Shown in pieces: positions 30,874 through 42,366 of a DNA stretch of 60,029 nt. A program made the position numbers and the translations under genes. Position 1 is the stretch's first letter; every line of letters starts with the position of its first letter. Source of the DNA: Acrasis kona (lineage: Eukaryota > Heterolobosea > Eutetramitea > Acrasida > Acrasidae); assembly GCA_026419775.2 (NCBI GenBank), contig JAOPGA020001436.1, forward strand, positions 1 through 60,029. The letters run 5' to 3'. The notes below the pieces were generated by a model that worked only from the letters and a program-made list of their open reading frames with translations, was not told the origin of the DNA and ran no database searches.

Positions 30874-33538
30874 TTAATTACCGGTTCCAAATACATGTTT
30901 GGGTCCAGATAGGGTTGTGCCTAGATTATATTGACCTGGACCAGGTTTGTAGGATTGATGAACAACCTCGTGGTCCTTGAGCTTTCCTTTGATGGTAAAA
31001 CCTCCAAAATCATTACCAATCGTCGATGGTATGGAATACTGTGCAGGACCAGGCGATACATCTGCTGTGTTCACGTAAGTTCTTCCTTTTAATGTAATCT
31101 TTCCGCCATCCCCTCCAATATGATGCCTCACATCATAAGCACCAGGTCCAGGGTTATTTGCCTTTGGAGAGTGCTCTCTTAATCTACTCTTCATTGATAT
31201 TGCTGGAGAATCAGCACCAAACTCTCCTTTTGTTGGCGAGTACTGCCCAGGACCAGGTACATAATCTCTGGCAGTAGTGTTCAAGCGAGGAGAAAATGAA
31301 AAAGCTGCACCACCTCCAATGGATGTGTTATAGTTGTAAGCACCAGGTCCAGGAGATAAATGAGAAGGACTGCCAGGATCTGTTCTGCCTTTCAATGTGA
31401 CCTTTCCGCCTTCTCCTAGTGTAGATTTGATCTGATAAGACCCAGGTCCAGGCACATGATCTTTTGATTTTGGATTACTAGTCCTACCAGATATCGATAT
31501 CTTGGCTCCATCTTTTCCTATACCTTGACTATGTGTATCATAAGCACCTGGTCCTGGTACAAGTAATTGAGCATTTGCAATATTAGTTCTACCGGACATT
31601 GACATTTTGGCGCCATCGTGCCCAATAGGTTTCGAAGTATCGTAAGCACCAGGTCCAGGATTCAAATCCTTACTGCTCATGGACTTTGTGCGTGAACCAA
31701 GAGAGAAAGAGGGTCCTTTTGTGGATTTATTTACAGAGTAGGCACCTGGCCCTGGACTGTTCTCTGCGCTGTGCGTCTTTGGAGCAGTTTTTGGTCTTAG
31801 TGAGAAGCTAGGTCCTTCGCTACCGACCTTTGATTTATAATTATACTGACCAGGTCCAGGAACTGAATCCCTACCTGAAGTTGTTTTCGGTCTCATGCTC
31901 ATGCTAAATTTGGGTCCTCCACTTCCAATTTTGTTATGTTGATCTACGTCGTACTGTCCCGGACCCACTACGTTTGATCCTACTCTTTATTTAAAAATTT
32001 TAAATTTATTTTTCACATACTTTTGTCAGATGATGTGGTTCTTGATTTCATGGAAATTCCAACATGTGTAGACTTTTGATTCAAATCGTAAGCTCCAGGA
32101 CCAGGAAACAATTCCTTAGTGGACTCCTTGTGTCTGCTCTTCATTGTAATGGAAGGACCGCTATTAATAGATTTTTCAAGTGATCTTGAATCGTCGTAGG
32201 CACCAGGTCCTATTGTGATTGTTAATAAAGAGAGAAGAAGATATTTACGTACCGGGCGACAAATAACTACTCTTTTCCTCATGTCTTCCTTTCAGAGTAG
32301 GTCCTTTACTAGGGTCAAAACTAGATTGTGAAACGTAAGCTCCAGGTCCAGGTACTAATGATTTATCCCTTGGATCGGTCAATCTGCCATGCAAACTGAC
32401 TCCTTTTTTCAATGTCCCTATAGCACCATGTTCCAAGGAATAAGATCCAGGTCCAGGTACATTTTCAAATTTTTCTGATTTGGTTCTTCCACCAAGAGAA
32501 AATCTAGGTGTTTCTGTTCCAAACGCATTCGATGCTTCGTATTGTCCAGGTCCAGGAACGTTCTTAGCTGGAGATGTGTCTCTAGTTCTTCCAGAAAGTG
32601 AGTAGGATGGTGCACCGTGACCAATGTTCTTTTCGGTGTTATAAGCTCCTGGTCCAGGTACGATTTTAGTATCAGTTCCATCAGATAATTTGCCTTTGAG
32701 TGTAGCTCCTTGCGTAGAGAGCGTTGATCCTGTAGAATACGTTCCTGGGCCGGGTACTCCAGCATTCGGGTTGCGCCTCTCTGGAGATCTCCCACTCATG
32801 GAAAATTTGGGTGCATCACCGACAGTATTTCTTAGTTCGTAGGCTCCTGGCCCAGGCAACGACGCGCTTTGTAGAAAAGATCCATCCGATTCTCTACCGC
32901 TCAAAGATATACCAATTGCTGTTGAGTTTCCAAATCCGCTTGAATCGTAAGCGCCAGGTCCGGGTCCCAAAGTTTGCATTTCTGATTTTATTTAATGAGA
33001 TTATACTTCGTTTGCTTACGCTTTTTATCTAGTCTAGGAGACATTGTAAATCCTTTCCCACTTTTAGGTGAGAAAGAAGAGTTTGTGGCGTATGTACCAG
33101 GTCCTGGATTGTCTCCTATTTTTGTCGAGTCGTACCTCCCAGACATTGAGAACTTCACATTGTCACCAATACTACTTTTTAAGGAGTATTCACCAGGTCC
33201 CGGAACTCCTTCTCCTCTCGGTGTTAATGTACTATTTCCCTTACCAAGAAGAGAAAATTTATAATTATTCTTATCGGGGCTAACGGGATTGTATTGACCT
33301 GGACCTGGATTAGAAGCCCTTAACTGTTCAGGATATCTCCCTTTCAGTGTGATTTTGGGGTCGGTTCCGATTGAGCGAGGATCATTGTATGTGGCAGGTC
33401 CAGGAGAGTCTTCAAAGTTTAGTAAATCGAGATTTGAAATTTAGCCATACAAGGTACTGCGTGAACAGGTAGTGGTCTCCCTGATTTCTCTTTAACAGCT
33501 CTTAATCTTTCTTTTGTAATGTTCAAATAGCTACTCAT
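30874..33538 (-). CDS. Sperm-tail PG-rich repeat (SHIPPO/ODF3-like) protein
   Basis: Five exons (33451-33538, 33020-33409, 32253-32981, 32021-32209, 30874-31979) separated by introns of 41, 38, 43 and 41 bp give 833 residues. All phases agree. I count 24 STPGR units, each opening with PGPGAYD, PGPGQY or a variant and closing with a FSMSGR/ITLKGR-type strand, about 30-40 residues apart. STPGR proteins lie along axonemal or cortical microtubules in cilia and flagella. The start MSSYLNITKERLRAVK was chosen because it reads directly into the first exon; an upstream ATG (MSQSPG) ends at once. One unit, VVGPGQYD at the exon 4/5 junction, lacks the first Pro. Confidence 0.85.
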
Positions 33539-33691
33539 CAAAAAGCTACATACCTGGGCTCTGAGACATTCAGTTTCTAAATCCAATTCAATTACTGCTC
33601 AACTAAATTTTTGTAATGTAACGACTTTTGGTCCCAACACCAGACATTTACAAATATTCGGAAAGACATTTATTTCTATTTGAACTAATTT

Positions 33692-35271
33692 TTATTTGTT
33701 CAGCCATTCAGGTTCGGTTTGAATCCTATCATAGAACTTCCTTATGTACTTCACTTGTTTAGAGTTAGGACCTAATCTCCTCAATTTATAAAAGTGATCA
33801 ACAGCGTCTTTAACATTCTTTACCTCCTTGGTCCAAAGAAGATGACAAACACATATAATACCGGTCCGACCTATACCTGCATGACAATGTACTAAAACTT
33901 TTTTTCCTTGGTTCGTATATTGATCTATGACCTTCATGATCTGGTGAAAGTAATTCAGTTTTGATGAAAAAGTGGAACATACGTTAATTGTATGATCAAG
34001 ATTAAGAGGGATTGAATTATCTCGCCATCCTACTGTGTGTACATCAATGTCGCCGTCGTTGAATTCTTTTAACGAGTAACTCCAACCCTCTTCATGTAGT
34101 TCGTTATGACCACAAAGTGGATGCTCGTGTGGTTCTTGTAGGTTTATTATGGCTGCAATATTATTATTTTTGAATTGTTCAACAACACAATGCTCTTTTA
34201 TCAGATGGGAACTAGGCCTTTGCGATGCAATAACCATTGGCGTAATCCAAACAGAATGAAGTCCTTCTATCGCAGGATTCACCCAATCCATCAACGATAC
34301 ATCTTCGTACTCACAATACATACACTCTGCAAGTGAGAGATTACAATTTTAAAACATCTAAAAGTTAAATCGATTGTTTATTGACCTGGAACACAATCGC
34401 TTGTTATTTTATCTTCTAAATAGTTTTGTATCTTGACTTGCACCAAAAATTGTTCTTGATCCCTCATAGGAGATGTACACTTGCCACCAACAGGTAAACA
34501 TTTCATCGCACGGATTGCTTCCATCATCATCACTTCTACTGTATTACTTGATTTATAAACAATCTTGGTGTCTCGTATATATTTTAGAGGATTTGATTTT
34601 TCTGCCAACTCTTCCAATCTACTCAAGGCAACAGATTGCAAACTAAATTTACTATGTTCGGAAGAAATTATATCGGCTTGTTCATATGTAAAATTGGTAA
34701 TTTTGGACGCATCAATATAAGCTAAACATATTTTTTGACCACTTTTTTTCAATGCAATATATTCATTACTATACGGTAGCACAACAGTCAAGACTAGTTT
34801 ATATTTATCATCAGAACAAGATAATCCAATTTTATTAAACAAGTATGTTTCTTTGTAGGCATTCTCTACAATAGAATTGTACAATAAAGGTTGGTCCTGA
34901 GTAATAAATGCTGAGGGATTTGCTATATGTACATAAACATTCTCATCATCTATACTTAGTCCATCATCAATTACAATTGCGTTGGCAGGATCTATAGTAT
35001 AAACGGGAAGATGAGAAAAGTTTCTTCGTCTCTTGATTTGAGAGTCAATCAAAGTGGGCATCTTTTGTACAATACCATCCACCTCCAATTGGATATTTGA
35101 TTCTTTATTACGGGTGAACACTAATTTTTTAAGATTACTATCAACAACTACCTTATTCTTGTTTTGATCATGGTCACTCGCAACCTTCCTCAATCTACTC
35201 AAAAAGTCATTAGAATAAAAACATGGCCGAACAGTTCGTTTCACAACACATTTCACACTCAACCTAATCAT
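33692..35271 (-). CDS. RNase II-like (RNB) domain fused to PTPDC1-type phosphatase
   Basis: Exon 1 (34386-35271) and exon 2 (33692-34326) flank a 59-bp GT-AG intron in phase 1; the joined frame is 506 residues. Residues ~1-30 look like a mitochondrial presequence (MIRLSVKCVVKRTVRP). Residues ~90-290 resemble an RNB domain: TIDPANAIVIDDGLSI, YVHIANPSAF and CTSPMRDQEQFLVQ. The second of four catalytic Asp is replaced by Val and the middle of the domain is short, so nuclease activity is doubtful. The C-terminal ~210 residues are a PTPDC1-like phosphatase with the CX5R loop HCHAGIGRTG and ASQRPS, INLQEPHEHPLCG and GWRDNS boxes. PTPDC1 relatives are linked to cilia and centrosomes. The alternative is two genes: the first could end VPGQ-TAA and the second start at 34321. 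Confidence 0.65.
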
Positions 35272-35303
35272 GTAATAACTGATTACAACAAAAAGAAAAT
35301 ATT

Positions 35304-36370
35304 TTATTGGCTTGGTGCTGTTGTCGAATTTTGATCAGTCAATGTGGATACATTCGTCCAGTTTCCATCCAATCCCTCCTTCCATAAAGTGACTTGATTG
35401 TCGGCGGTACTGACGGCTAGTAGATTTCCCATTAAACTCCAACTGACTCTCCAAACAACAGTATTGAACTTGTTAACTTTAGTAGCATTCCAGTTGCCAG
35501 TAGAGTTGGTGTCTCTCCTCCATACATAAACGTTTTGATCTTGAGAACATGAAGCGATGGTGTCATAGGGGAGACCAATGTTTGAGGCCCATGCGACATC
35601 TCTTACCCAGTCAGAGTGTTTATCTAATTTGAACTCGCACTTCCATTCGTTACCTTCCAAAACCCATACTTTAACAAGGTGATCTCCACCGCCGCTAACA
35701 AGACGTGTTTGTAGTGTTTGTTGCGCTTGTTGATCTGGTTGATTGGTCAACGAAGCCAAAGGAGCGCTTGGTGCCCAACTAATGGCATTGCAGTTAATGT
35801 CGTGTGCGTCCTTAATGACCTTAGGATCCCAAGTGTTGGTTTGTTCGCGGTATGTGTTGACAACGATGGTGCTGTCGGAACTTGCGCTTGCTAAAACTAG
35901 TCCCAACTCATGAGGAGCCCATGCGACAGCATTTACTATAGAAAAATGAAAAGATGAATTTTGGTTGACTTACCGGACGATAGGTGCTTATACTCGTAAA
36001 TTTTACTCCATTGGTTGTTTTGCCCTTCCCTCCAGATGAATACCTTGTGATCATATGAGCATGAGGCTAAAATTGAGCCAAATTGAGGGTGAGCCCATGC
36101 AACTTGCCAAACAGGTCCCTCGTGACTACATTACAAGTAAGCATGGGTTATAAGATTAACATACCCTTTCAACTCTGCGAGTGGTTTGTTGTCTTGGGTC
36201 ACGTCGAAAATTTTAATTGTTCTGTCTGAGGAACAGGTCGCAAGCCTCTTACCGTAGTAATCAAACTTGGAATCATGCTGTATAACAGTTAATTTTATTA
36301 GCTTTTTTCATCAAATAATTACGATCATGTCCTCATGTTTGGTATCAAAGGTTGTTGTTGCGGTCGTCAT
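35304..36370 (-). CDS. SEC13: Sec13-like WD40 protein
   Basis: Four exons (36323-36370, 36165-36277, 35974-36125, 35304-35935) with introns of 45, 39 and 38 bp encode 314 residues, the normal Sec13 length. WD repeats cover the protein: [93 protein letters not shown] and [20 protein letters not shown]. Sec13 pairs with Sec31 in the COPII outer coat and with Nup145C/Nup96 in the nuclear pore. The start [16 protein letters not shown] matches the family N-terminus. It is divergent from CCDC40, with 143 bases between the start codons. Confidence 0.92.
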
Positions 36371-36513
36371 GGGTTGATTTGTCCTGGTTGGGTGAAAATT
36401 TGAAATCGTCACCAACAAGCCATTTCAAGTAGTCAACTGCTATGATCCAACGTGGCGGTAAACATTTTTGCTCAATAACGTAGCCACCTGATTTTTTATT
36501 TGAAGAACAAATC

Positions 36514-39287
36514 ATGGGTGCTGAGGACTACGACGAGCAGCCTGAGGGTGAGGTTGTGGAAGAAGTTGAAGAGGAACAAGTCTCCTTCATCAATCCTCAT
36601 GACGTAAATCATTTCACATTTTTTTACAGCATAATAACATTATATAGCCTAGATTTATTGGTGTCCAGGCGAGGATCACAGATCAACTCCAAGCCCAAAT
36701 GGATGAATTGACCCAAGAATTGAAGAAGATTGACACTGAGACAAAATCTAGTGAAAAGGAATACATTGCAATGGGTGTTGAATTGTACGATTATCAACGA
36801 AAAACTGCAAAACTCCAGACAGACCTAGATATGGTGAGTTGCCTAATAAATTGTTTCAATTTCTCATTCATTAGTCCCAAGATCACATGACCGCAATGCA
36901 ACAGGCTCGCGACATTTCTGAGCAACACAGAAATGAGTATTATCACATGGCCACAGAAAAGAAGAGAGCTCTAGAAGAGCATAGAAAAAAATGTAATTAA
37001 AATCTTCAACGAACGACAATAATATTTTCAAGATTTAAGTTACCAATCAGAACTCGACAAACAATCTGCAAGATTAAATTTGGTGATGGATTTTAATAAA
37101 AATTTGGTTGGTGAAATTTCGACAGTCAGGAGAGAAACATACAAAGCAGAAGAAGATATGGAACGTATCGAAAAAGGAAAAAGAGATCAAGATTTGTTAA
37201 TAGATAGAATGAACGAACAAATCAAAGCTCTAGAGACTTCCTTCGCAATGTACGATTCTCAATATCAGCAACAAAGAGAGGAAACAAAACTAGCACATGC
37301 CACATTATCAGATGCTCAAACAGAAATGGACAATACCAATTTCGAAAAGAAACAACTGATGCAAGCATGGAAGGCATCCGTAATCGGAATGCAAAGACGC
37401 GACGAAGCATTGAAAAACACAGAGGATGGTTTAAAGAAGCAACTGGAGCAGCAGTTGGAAATCGATAACGAGATTCAAGGCTACAAAACTTCGATAAACG
37501 AGGAGAAGGACAAGCACGAAGAGCTGACAGCCATTCTCATAAAGAACGAGAATGAAAAGGCTTACATCGACAAACAACAAGAAGAGCTCGATCAAATGTT
37601 GCAACAAAAACAACAACAATACTTGAACTACAAAAACACATTGGAGCAAACTGATTTACAGATCAAAAAAGCAGAAGTAGAGGCCAAAATTGTTCGCAAC
37701 GAACAAAAGGGAATTGAGAACAGCATCATTGAGTTGAGCAACGAGATGAGAGGTCTAGAGGACTCAATGTTGCACATCCTAAGCGAGCAAACCACTTTCA
37801 AGAGAGATTACCACACCACCATTCAAGAGATTGAGAAGAGGCGTAGCAATATTAGAGATTTACAGGTCAACATCGCTGACACTGAGAATGAGTTGGCGCG
37901 TATCACTATCGATAAGCTACAAGCCGAAGACCACAATAAACAATTGATTGGTATTTTGGATCAGCTAGAGGACGATTTGAAGATGAAGGATGGATTGCTA
38001 GAGAAGTATGAGGTCGAGATTAGGCGCAAACATGACGAGATTGAGAGGAAACAATCTTATCTAGATAAACTAAATCGTCAGTACGAAAAGCTGATAGCTA
38101 ATCAACAAGAGGAGAACTACGGTCCATTGGAGGCAACCATACACAACTTACAAAAAGCAATTGACTCAAAGATTAGAGAGAATGAACAATTGAAAAAGGA
38201 TTGGACCAGGTATCAAAATGAGTTGGTCGTGATGGTCAACAGAAGCGACGAACTAAATGGTGATTTACAAAAAATAAGGGCCAAACAGACTGTATTGATT
38301 CAAAAGAAGAATAGATTGGATGCCGAGACCGAAAGGGAGAGGAACAGAGTTGTGGAACTTGAAAATGGAATGCGCCACATGCACATTGAAATGACAAAAC
38401 TCAACAAGGAAATATCCTCCAACTCCAAACTAGAGAAGTACCTGGCGGATACTAACTTTGACATTGAGAATAAAATTCTGTCAAACCTCCAACAACGTGA
38501 AAGAGAAGCTCTGCAGCTGGAAAATGACATTAGAGAAAATAGGGAAGATAAAAGACGCATTATGGATGACCTTCTTGATGTAGAGAGGCAGATGCTATAT
38601 TGGAGCAAGAAGATTGAACTCCAAAAGGAAATCAAGGAGGCAGTTGATCCAGAAGTAGGTCAAGAAGAAATCACCCGCATGAAGAAGGAAATTCACATTA
38701 TGGAACAGAGACTTGAAGAATTGAAAAGGAACCAAAAGAAAAAGATTGAAGAGATGGAGAAGGCAATAAATAAAAGAGCAACACTTCATGTCAAGGGCAG
38801 GGCTGCCATCAAGAATGCCAAAACAAAAGCCAGTAACATTAAGGTCAATATTCAGAGAGAAGTACAACTATTAACCAATGAAGTCACAAAGAGAAAGAAG
38901 GAGAGTCAGGCCGAACATGATTTAATTAAAAGAATCCAAGATGAGTCCATGCAAATAGCCAGGAACGTAGAGCACATTAGGTTGGAAAGTGACGACATTA
39001 ATCAACAAACACAAGCAACCAACATTGACATTAGACGTCTTAGTGTGTCAAGGATGAAACTCAACTTGGAAAAGGAATCAAACATGAAGATTAGTGAAAA
39101 GTACCAATCCATCGTTAAGGGAAAGAAGTACACATCCACAATTAAAGGCACGGATATGGAGACGATTGAATTAGAGTTCAGGAAACAGAGTGATAAGAAG
39201 GAAAGAATTCTTGGTGGTGTAGAAAGTTTGAAGAAGGAATTTGACGCTTATGCTGAAGACTTTGATGTTGCAGTCCAGGCCATGTAA
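36514..39287 (+). CDS. CCDC40: CCDC40-like axonemal ruler protein
   Basis: Four exons (36514-36603, 36648-36833, 36875-36992, 37033-39287), introns 44, 41 and 40 bp, 882 residues. After an acidic N-terminus (EVVEEVEEEQVSFINPHD) the protein is almost entirely coiled coil. The stretch TNFEKKQLMQAWKASVIGMQ followed by RRDEAL is the recognisable CCDC40 signature. The end MDFNKNLVGEISTVRRETYK region and the C-terminal EFDAYAEDFDVAVQAM also fit. CCDC39/CCDC40 form the 96-nm ruler on doublet microtubules that sets the spacing of radial spokes and inner dynein arms. Its presence implies a motile flagellum at some life stage. Confidence 0.88.
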
Positions 39288-39320
39288 AGTTTGAACATGA
39301 TGTATATTAAAAAATGTTTA

Positions 39321-40016
39321 TTAAAGTTTCTTGTATTCGTACTTGTATTCCTTCAAGTTTTCAACCTCCGAACTTGTTGTTGATATAATGTAAAGTGCAT
39401 ACTCTGTTGAGATGGCAAGCGCAGGTAGAATCAAAGGGAACAGGAGGAGAGGAACCTTGAAGCCAGCATCAAATCCAAATATTCTAACATTGTCAAAAAG
39501 CGGACCTGCCCACATTAAAAATTGTATCACGGAGATGACGACCACTAAAATAAAGCTTTTGCTGAACCTAGTTGTTATTGAGTTTGAATGTTTTTCAAAG
39601 GCAGATGCTGAGGAGAAGAAACTAATTATTGAGGAATTTGGATCTACGTCTTCATCATATAGAGTCTCATTGGTATCTTTGTCTGATAACGCTCTTATGG
39701 ATGTTAGTAGTGCCCCTATTGCAGTAAGAAAATGTGCCAATTGTGATCTACGCTTCCCCGTAAACTGTCCAAAGTCTTCGCTCTCGTAGGAGAGGTAAAA
39801 GAAAAGTAGGGATATTATAAGTCCAGCTGTAAAAAATAAAATTCTATAAACAAAGTTGATTGATCTAGATTGTTTGCGAAGTCCGTTGATGACGGCATCT
39901 TGCTCTTCTTCATCAAGTAGTTCGACTTTGTTTTCTTCTTCTTCGTTATCCGAGTATACTGGCTCTTCTGAATCGGTTAGTTTATAGCCTACTCTTGTTC
40001 GTGTTGTTTCAGACAT
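39321..40016 (-). CDS. Multi-pass membrane protein of unknown function
   Basis: 231 residues starting MSETTRTRVGYKLTDSEEPV; the upstream in-frame ATG at 40121 would overlap the neighbouring gene and was not used. The N-terminal ~60 residues are acidic and cytosolic-looking. There are about four hydrophobic segments: RILFFTAGLIISLLFFYL, HFLTAIGALLTSI, FILVVVISVIQFLMWAG and VPLLLFPLILPALAISTEYA. A loop with many Ser/Asp residues separates helices 2 and 3, and the tail is charged (KEYKYEYKKL). Not recognised. It converges with CCDC40 (33 bases between stops). Confidence 0.7.
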   Translation of the reverse strand: MSETTRTRVGYKLTDSEEPVYSDNEEEENKVELLDEEEQDAVINGLRKQSRSINFVYRILFFTAGLIISLLFFYLSYESEDFGQFTGKRRSQLAHFLTAIGALLTSIRALSDKDTNETLYDEDVDPNSSIISFFSSASAFEKHSNSITTRFSKSFILVVVISVIQFLMWAGPLFDNVRIFGFDAGFKVPLLLFPLILPALAISTEYALYIISTTSSEVENLKEYKYEYKKL

Positions 40017-40056
40017 GGTCAAGTTCTTAATAAAATTACAATTTATTACAATAACT

Positions 40057-40387
40057 TTAATCGAACGCTTCGAATGACTTTCCAATATCGTTAAGTTCCT
40101 GCTTATATATGGCGCGCTCATATTCTAACTTATTTCTTAGCGCTTCTTGTCTACTTATAATTAATGCATGATCTTTTCCTTCAGATAATTTATTTGTTGA
40201 GTAGATTCTTTTAGAATCTCTCCCGTGGTTCCATAGAACGTTCAGCGAAGTTTTTTGCTTTCTTTATAGAAAATTAATTTTCATGAGGTCTAGCTTAAAC
40301 GTACTCTTTTGTATATTTCGAGAATTCAGCAATACGATTATCAGTTCTTATTCTCTTCTCAATATTCTGAGGCCGGTTTGAGTCCAT
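40057..40387 (-). CDS. CFAP141-like axonemal protein, two exons
   Basis: Exon 1 (40305-40387, MDSNRPQNIEKRIRTDNRIA and on) and exon 2 (40057-40261) join over a 43-bp intron in phase 2, giving 95 residues. Each exon is short, so ordinary ORF length cut-offs miss the gene. The C-terminal half (IISRQEALRNKLEYERAIYK, then QELNDIGKSFEAFD) matches the pattern I know from CFAP141 (C1orf189): a run of Arg-Gln-Ala-Leu followed by YxxELNxMGxAF. CFAP141 is a microtubule inner protein of the doublet A-tubule. It lies immediately upstream of the four-helix protein and 250 bases from a divergent CIMIP2-like gene. The call rests on short motif similarity and small size. Confidence 0.6.
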
Positions 40388-40639
40388 GGTAACAAATACG
40401 ATTGATAGACCTTGGTTGGCGCCGAAATCTTTACAAAAAATGCTGAACTTGAAGGATCTTCAAAAGAGACAATCTCTGTATTTCATAAAGCACCTGTCAT
40501 CTCTCTAAGTATACAACATTATTGCAAATGATGTCGAAACATACAAAATTGCCTCATTCCCGCTGACGCTTTGGGTATAAAAACCGTTATTTGGTTAGTT
40601 GACTACTTTGTCTACAGCAGTAATTTTTAAATTTGAACT

Positions 40640-41914
40640 ATGTACCCTACTACATATCATGGGTTCAAGAGCTATTCAGAATTACCTTTGATTCCACTAA
40701 AGATAGGATGTGCAACAAGAGACACACTGACAATGAGACGTGAATCTCCAAACCTGAATACAGCAAGAGACAACACGATGACCCAATCAGTGTATTTACA
40801 AAAGAGACCACAAACAGTGTATGGGAGAGATTTTGATAATAGAAACACAGTTTCAAATTCAACTGGTTTATCAGAGAGAGTGACGAATGCAAATTCTTTG
40901 GAATTCTCAAAAATAAAACATAACCACCAAAATTATCGGCGGAATTTACCTGAAGTAAAAGATAAACCCGAAGCACTTCACACTGCAACATTTAAAACTA
41001 CCACAGATCACTTTCAGGAGAGATCTCAGAGGCACCAAAAGTAAGTGTACATTATTACTATAAATAACAAAATAAAGTCAAAATGGAGCCCTTGGTGATT
41101 ATAATAAAAGAAAGTGGACGATTGAGAACGAATTTAAACCTGCGACGACTCCAAAACTACCTGATAACCATACTCAAAAGACGTTAAAATCAAACGCAAC
41201 CACATTTGCTGCATCTGTGAATGCAGTAAAGGATCATCGCTCCCACAACAGAGTGAAATTGAAACGAGACACGCCTTTTGATAGTACCTTCAGCAGAGAT
41301 ATAGGTTTACACACAACAAACCCTCGCAACCGCTTAACAAATGAAACACAAACACTCAAAGATACAGCAACAACCTCTGAACTATTGTATGTACCCAAAT
41401 ATTCTCAATTTACTAACCATGACTAAGCACTGGTACAGCGAAGTCCACGAACCTCACTGTCTCTTACATGGGACATGTCCCCTCTAACCAAAAGAACAAG
41501 AACAAAATGTTCGAGGCTTTCGAGGATAAGGTCAAGGACCACTCAAAGGATCATATGGTCTATACTGTAGAACATAATATTCCAGGTTATGCCGGTCACA
41601 AACCACACGCAGTAGACAATGATAGGGGACCAATAAGGCCAGGTGTGCAGACAACGCACACATCGTCATACCGTGATAATAATGTAAAGAAGCAAGAGAA
41701 CGAACATCACAAAAAAACCATGATTCTTAAACATTTCTTCACAGAACCAAAGACAAATGCTGTATTAAGTGCGGATGGACGTGCTGACGCAGAAACCTTC
41801 TTCAGAAAATACAGACCAAATGAGGCTATGTTAAAAATAGGACATCCAGAGAGTAGACAGTGGGTCGATGATCAAACACTGAAGCGATCATATATATTCA
41901 ATTCAACCATGTAA
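40640..41914 (+). CDS. FAM166/CIMIP2-like ciliary inner-junction type protein
   Basis: Three exons (40640-41040, 41078-41386, 41428-41914) with 37- and 41-bp introns in phase 2 encode 398 residues. The protein is basic, polar and low in hydrophobics. Its recognisable parts are LTVSYMGHVPSNQ and HNIPGYAGHKPHAV followed by RGPIRPGVQT. These resemble the tandem IPGYxGxxP motif of FAM166/CIMIP2-like (DUF2475) doublet-microtubule proteins. It also contains TTFAASVNAVKDHRSHNR and the end RQWVDDQTLKRSYIFNSTM. An axonemal role is inferred from the motif and its CFAP141/CCDC40/STPGR neighbours. Confidence 0.55.
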
Positions 41915-41943
41915 AATGTACAGTACATTAATTTTTATACAAA

Positions 41944-42328
41944 TTATTCCTTCTTTTTCTTCCTCTTTTCATCCTCCTCTTGGTTGATGTGTCGTAGAGT
42001 TGGAAGCACCCTATCAAATTGTTACTTTATGAATGAGAATTACGTACATTTGTAGCGAGAGGAATAGACCTATCACGATTACCAGCATAATACCAATGTA
42101 CCATTTGTTGACGTTTGGTAGGGTGCACATGAATATCATAATTCCGATGAGTCCAATAAACACAAGGTATAATATGGTTATAGTTTTTGGATGAACAGAT
42201 GATCCTGGTGTAAGTACAAAACCCACAGCGGTGTCGTTAAGGAATGGCATTTCATCCAAAATATACTCCGCAGCGCTTTTCTTTTCCTCCACTTTCTCTG
42301 CTGCTGGTTGTGTGTTAACAACAGACAT
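41944..42328 (-). CDS. PKR1-like V-ATPase assembly factor (tentative)
   Basis: Exons 42048-42328 and 41944-42010 with a 37-bp intron encode 115 residues. An acidic N-terminus (MSVVNTQPAAEKVEEKKSAA) is followed by GFVLTPGSSVHPKTITILYL, a second helix IGIMLVIVIGLFLSLQMVLP, and a charged lysine-rich end (DEKRKKKKE). The TPG...helix-short loop-helix-LFxSLQ pattern is like yeast Pkr1, an ER protein that helps assemble the V-ATPase membrane sector. The similarity is weak. It shares a 38-bp promoter with the Ski2 gene. Confidence 0.45.
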
Positions 42329-42366
42329 TGTTTGTGTTCTTTTACAACGGCAAAATAAGATAAAAC
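42329..42366. promoter_or_regulatory. 38-bp bidirectional promoter / 5' leader space
   Basis: Only 38 bases separate the start codons of the PKR1-like gene (minus) and the Ski2 gene (plus). Both 5' leaders and any core promoter elements must lie here or overlap coding sequence. The stretch is T-rich on one side and A-rich on the other. Confidence 0.55.

Noticed and set aside
34322-34385. Two separate genes (RNB protein ending VPGQ and a phosphatase starting MYCEYED)
   Set aside because: The 57-base gap would be unusually tight for tandem genes here, the splice phases match and the junction fits the PTPDC1 lead-in. It is kept as the main alternative, not excluded.
37222-38867. Minus-strand frames within CCDC40
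   Set aside because: Shadows of a coiled-coil gene: leucine/phenylalanine-rich antisense text without motifs.
40017-40121. Upstream start (MSAPYISRN...) for the four-helix protein at 39321-40016
   Set aside because: This stretch overlaps the end of the CFAP141-like coding exon read in another frame; MSETTRT is the better start.
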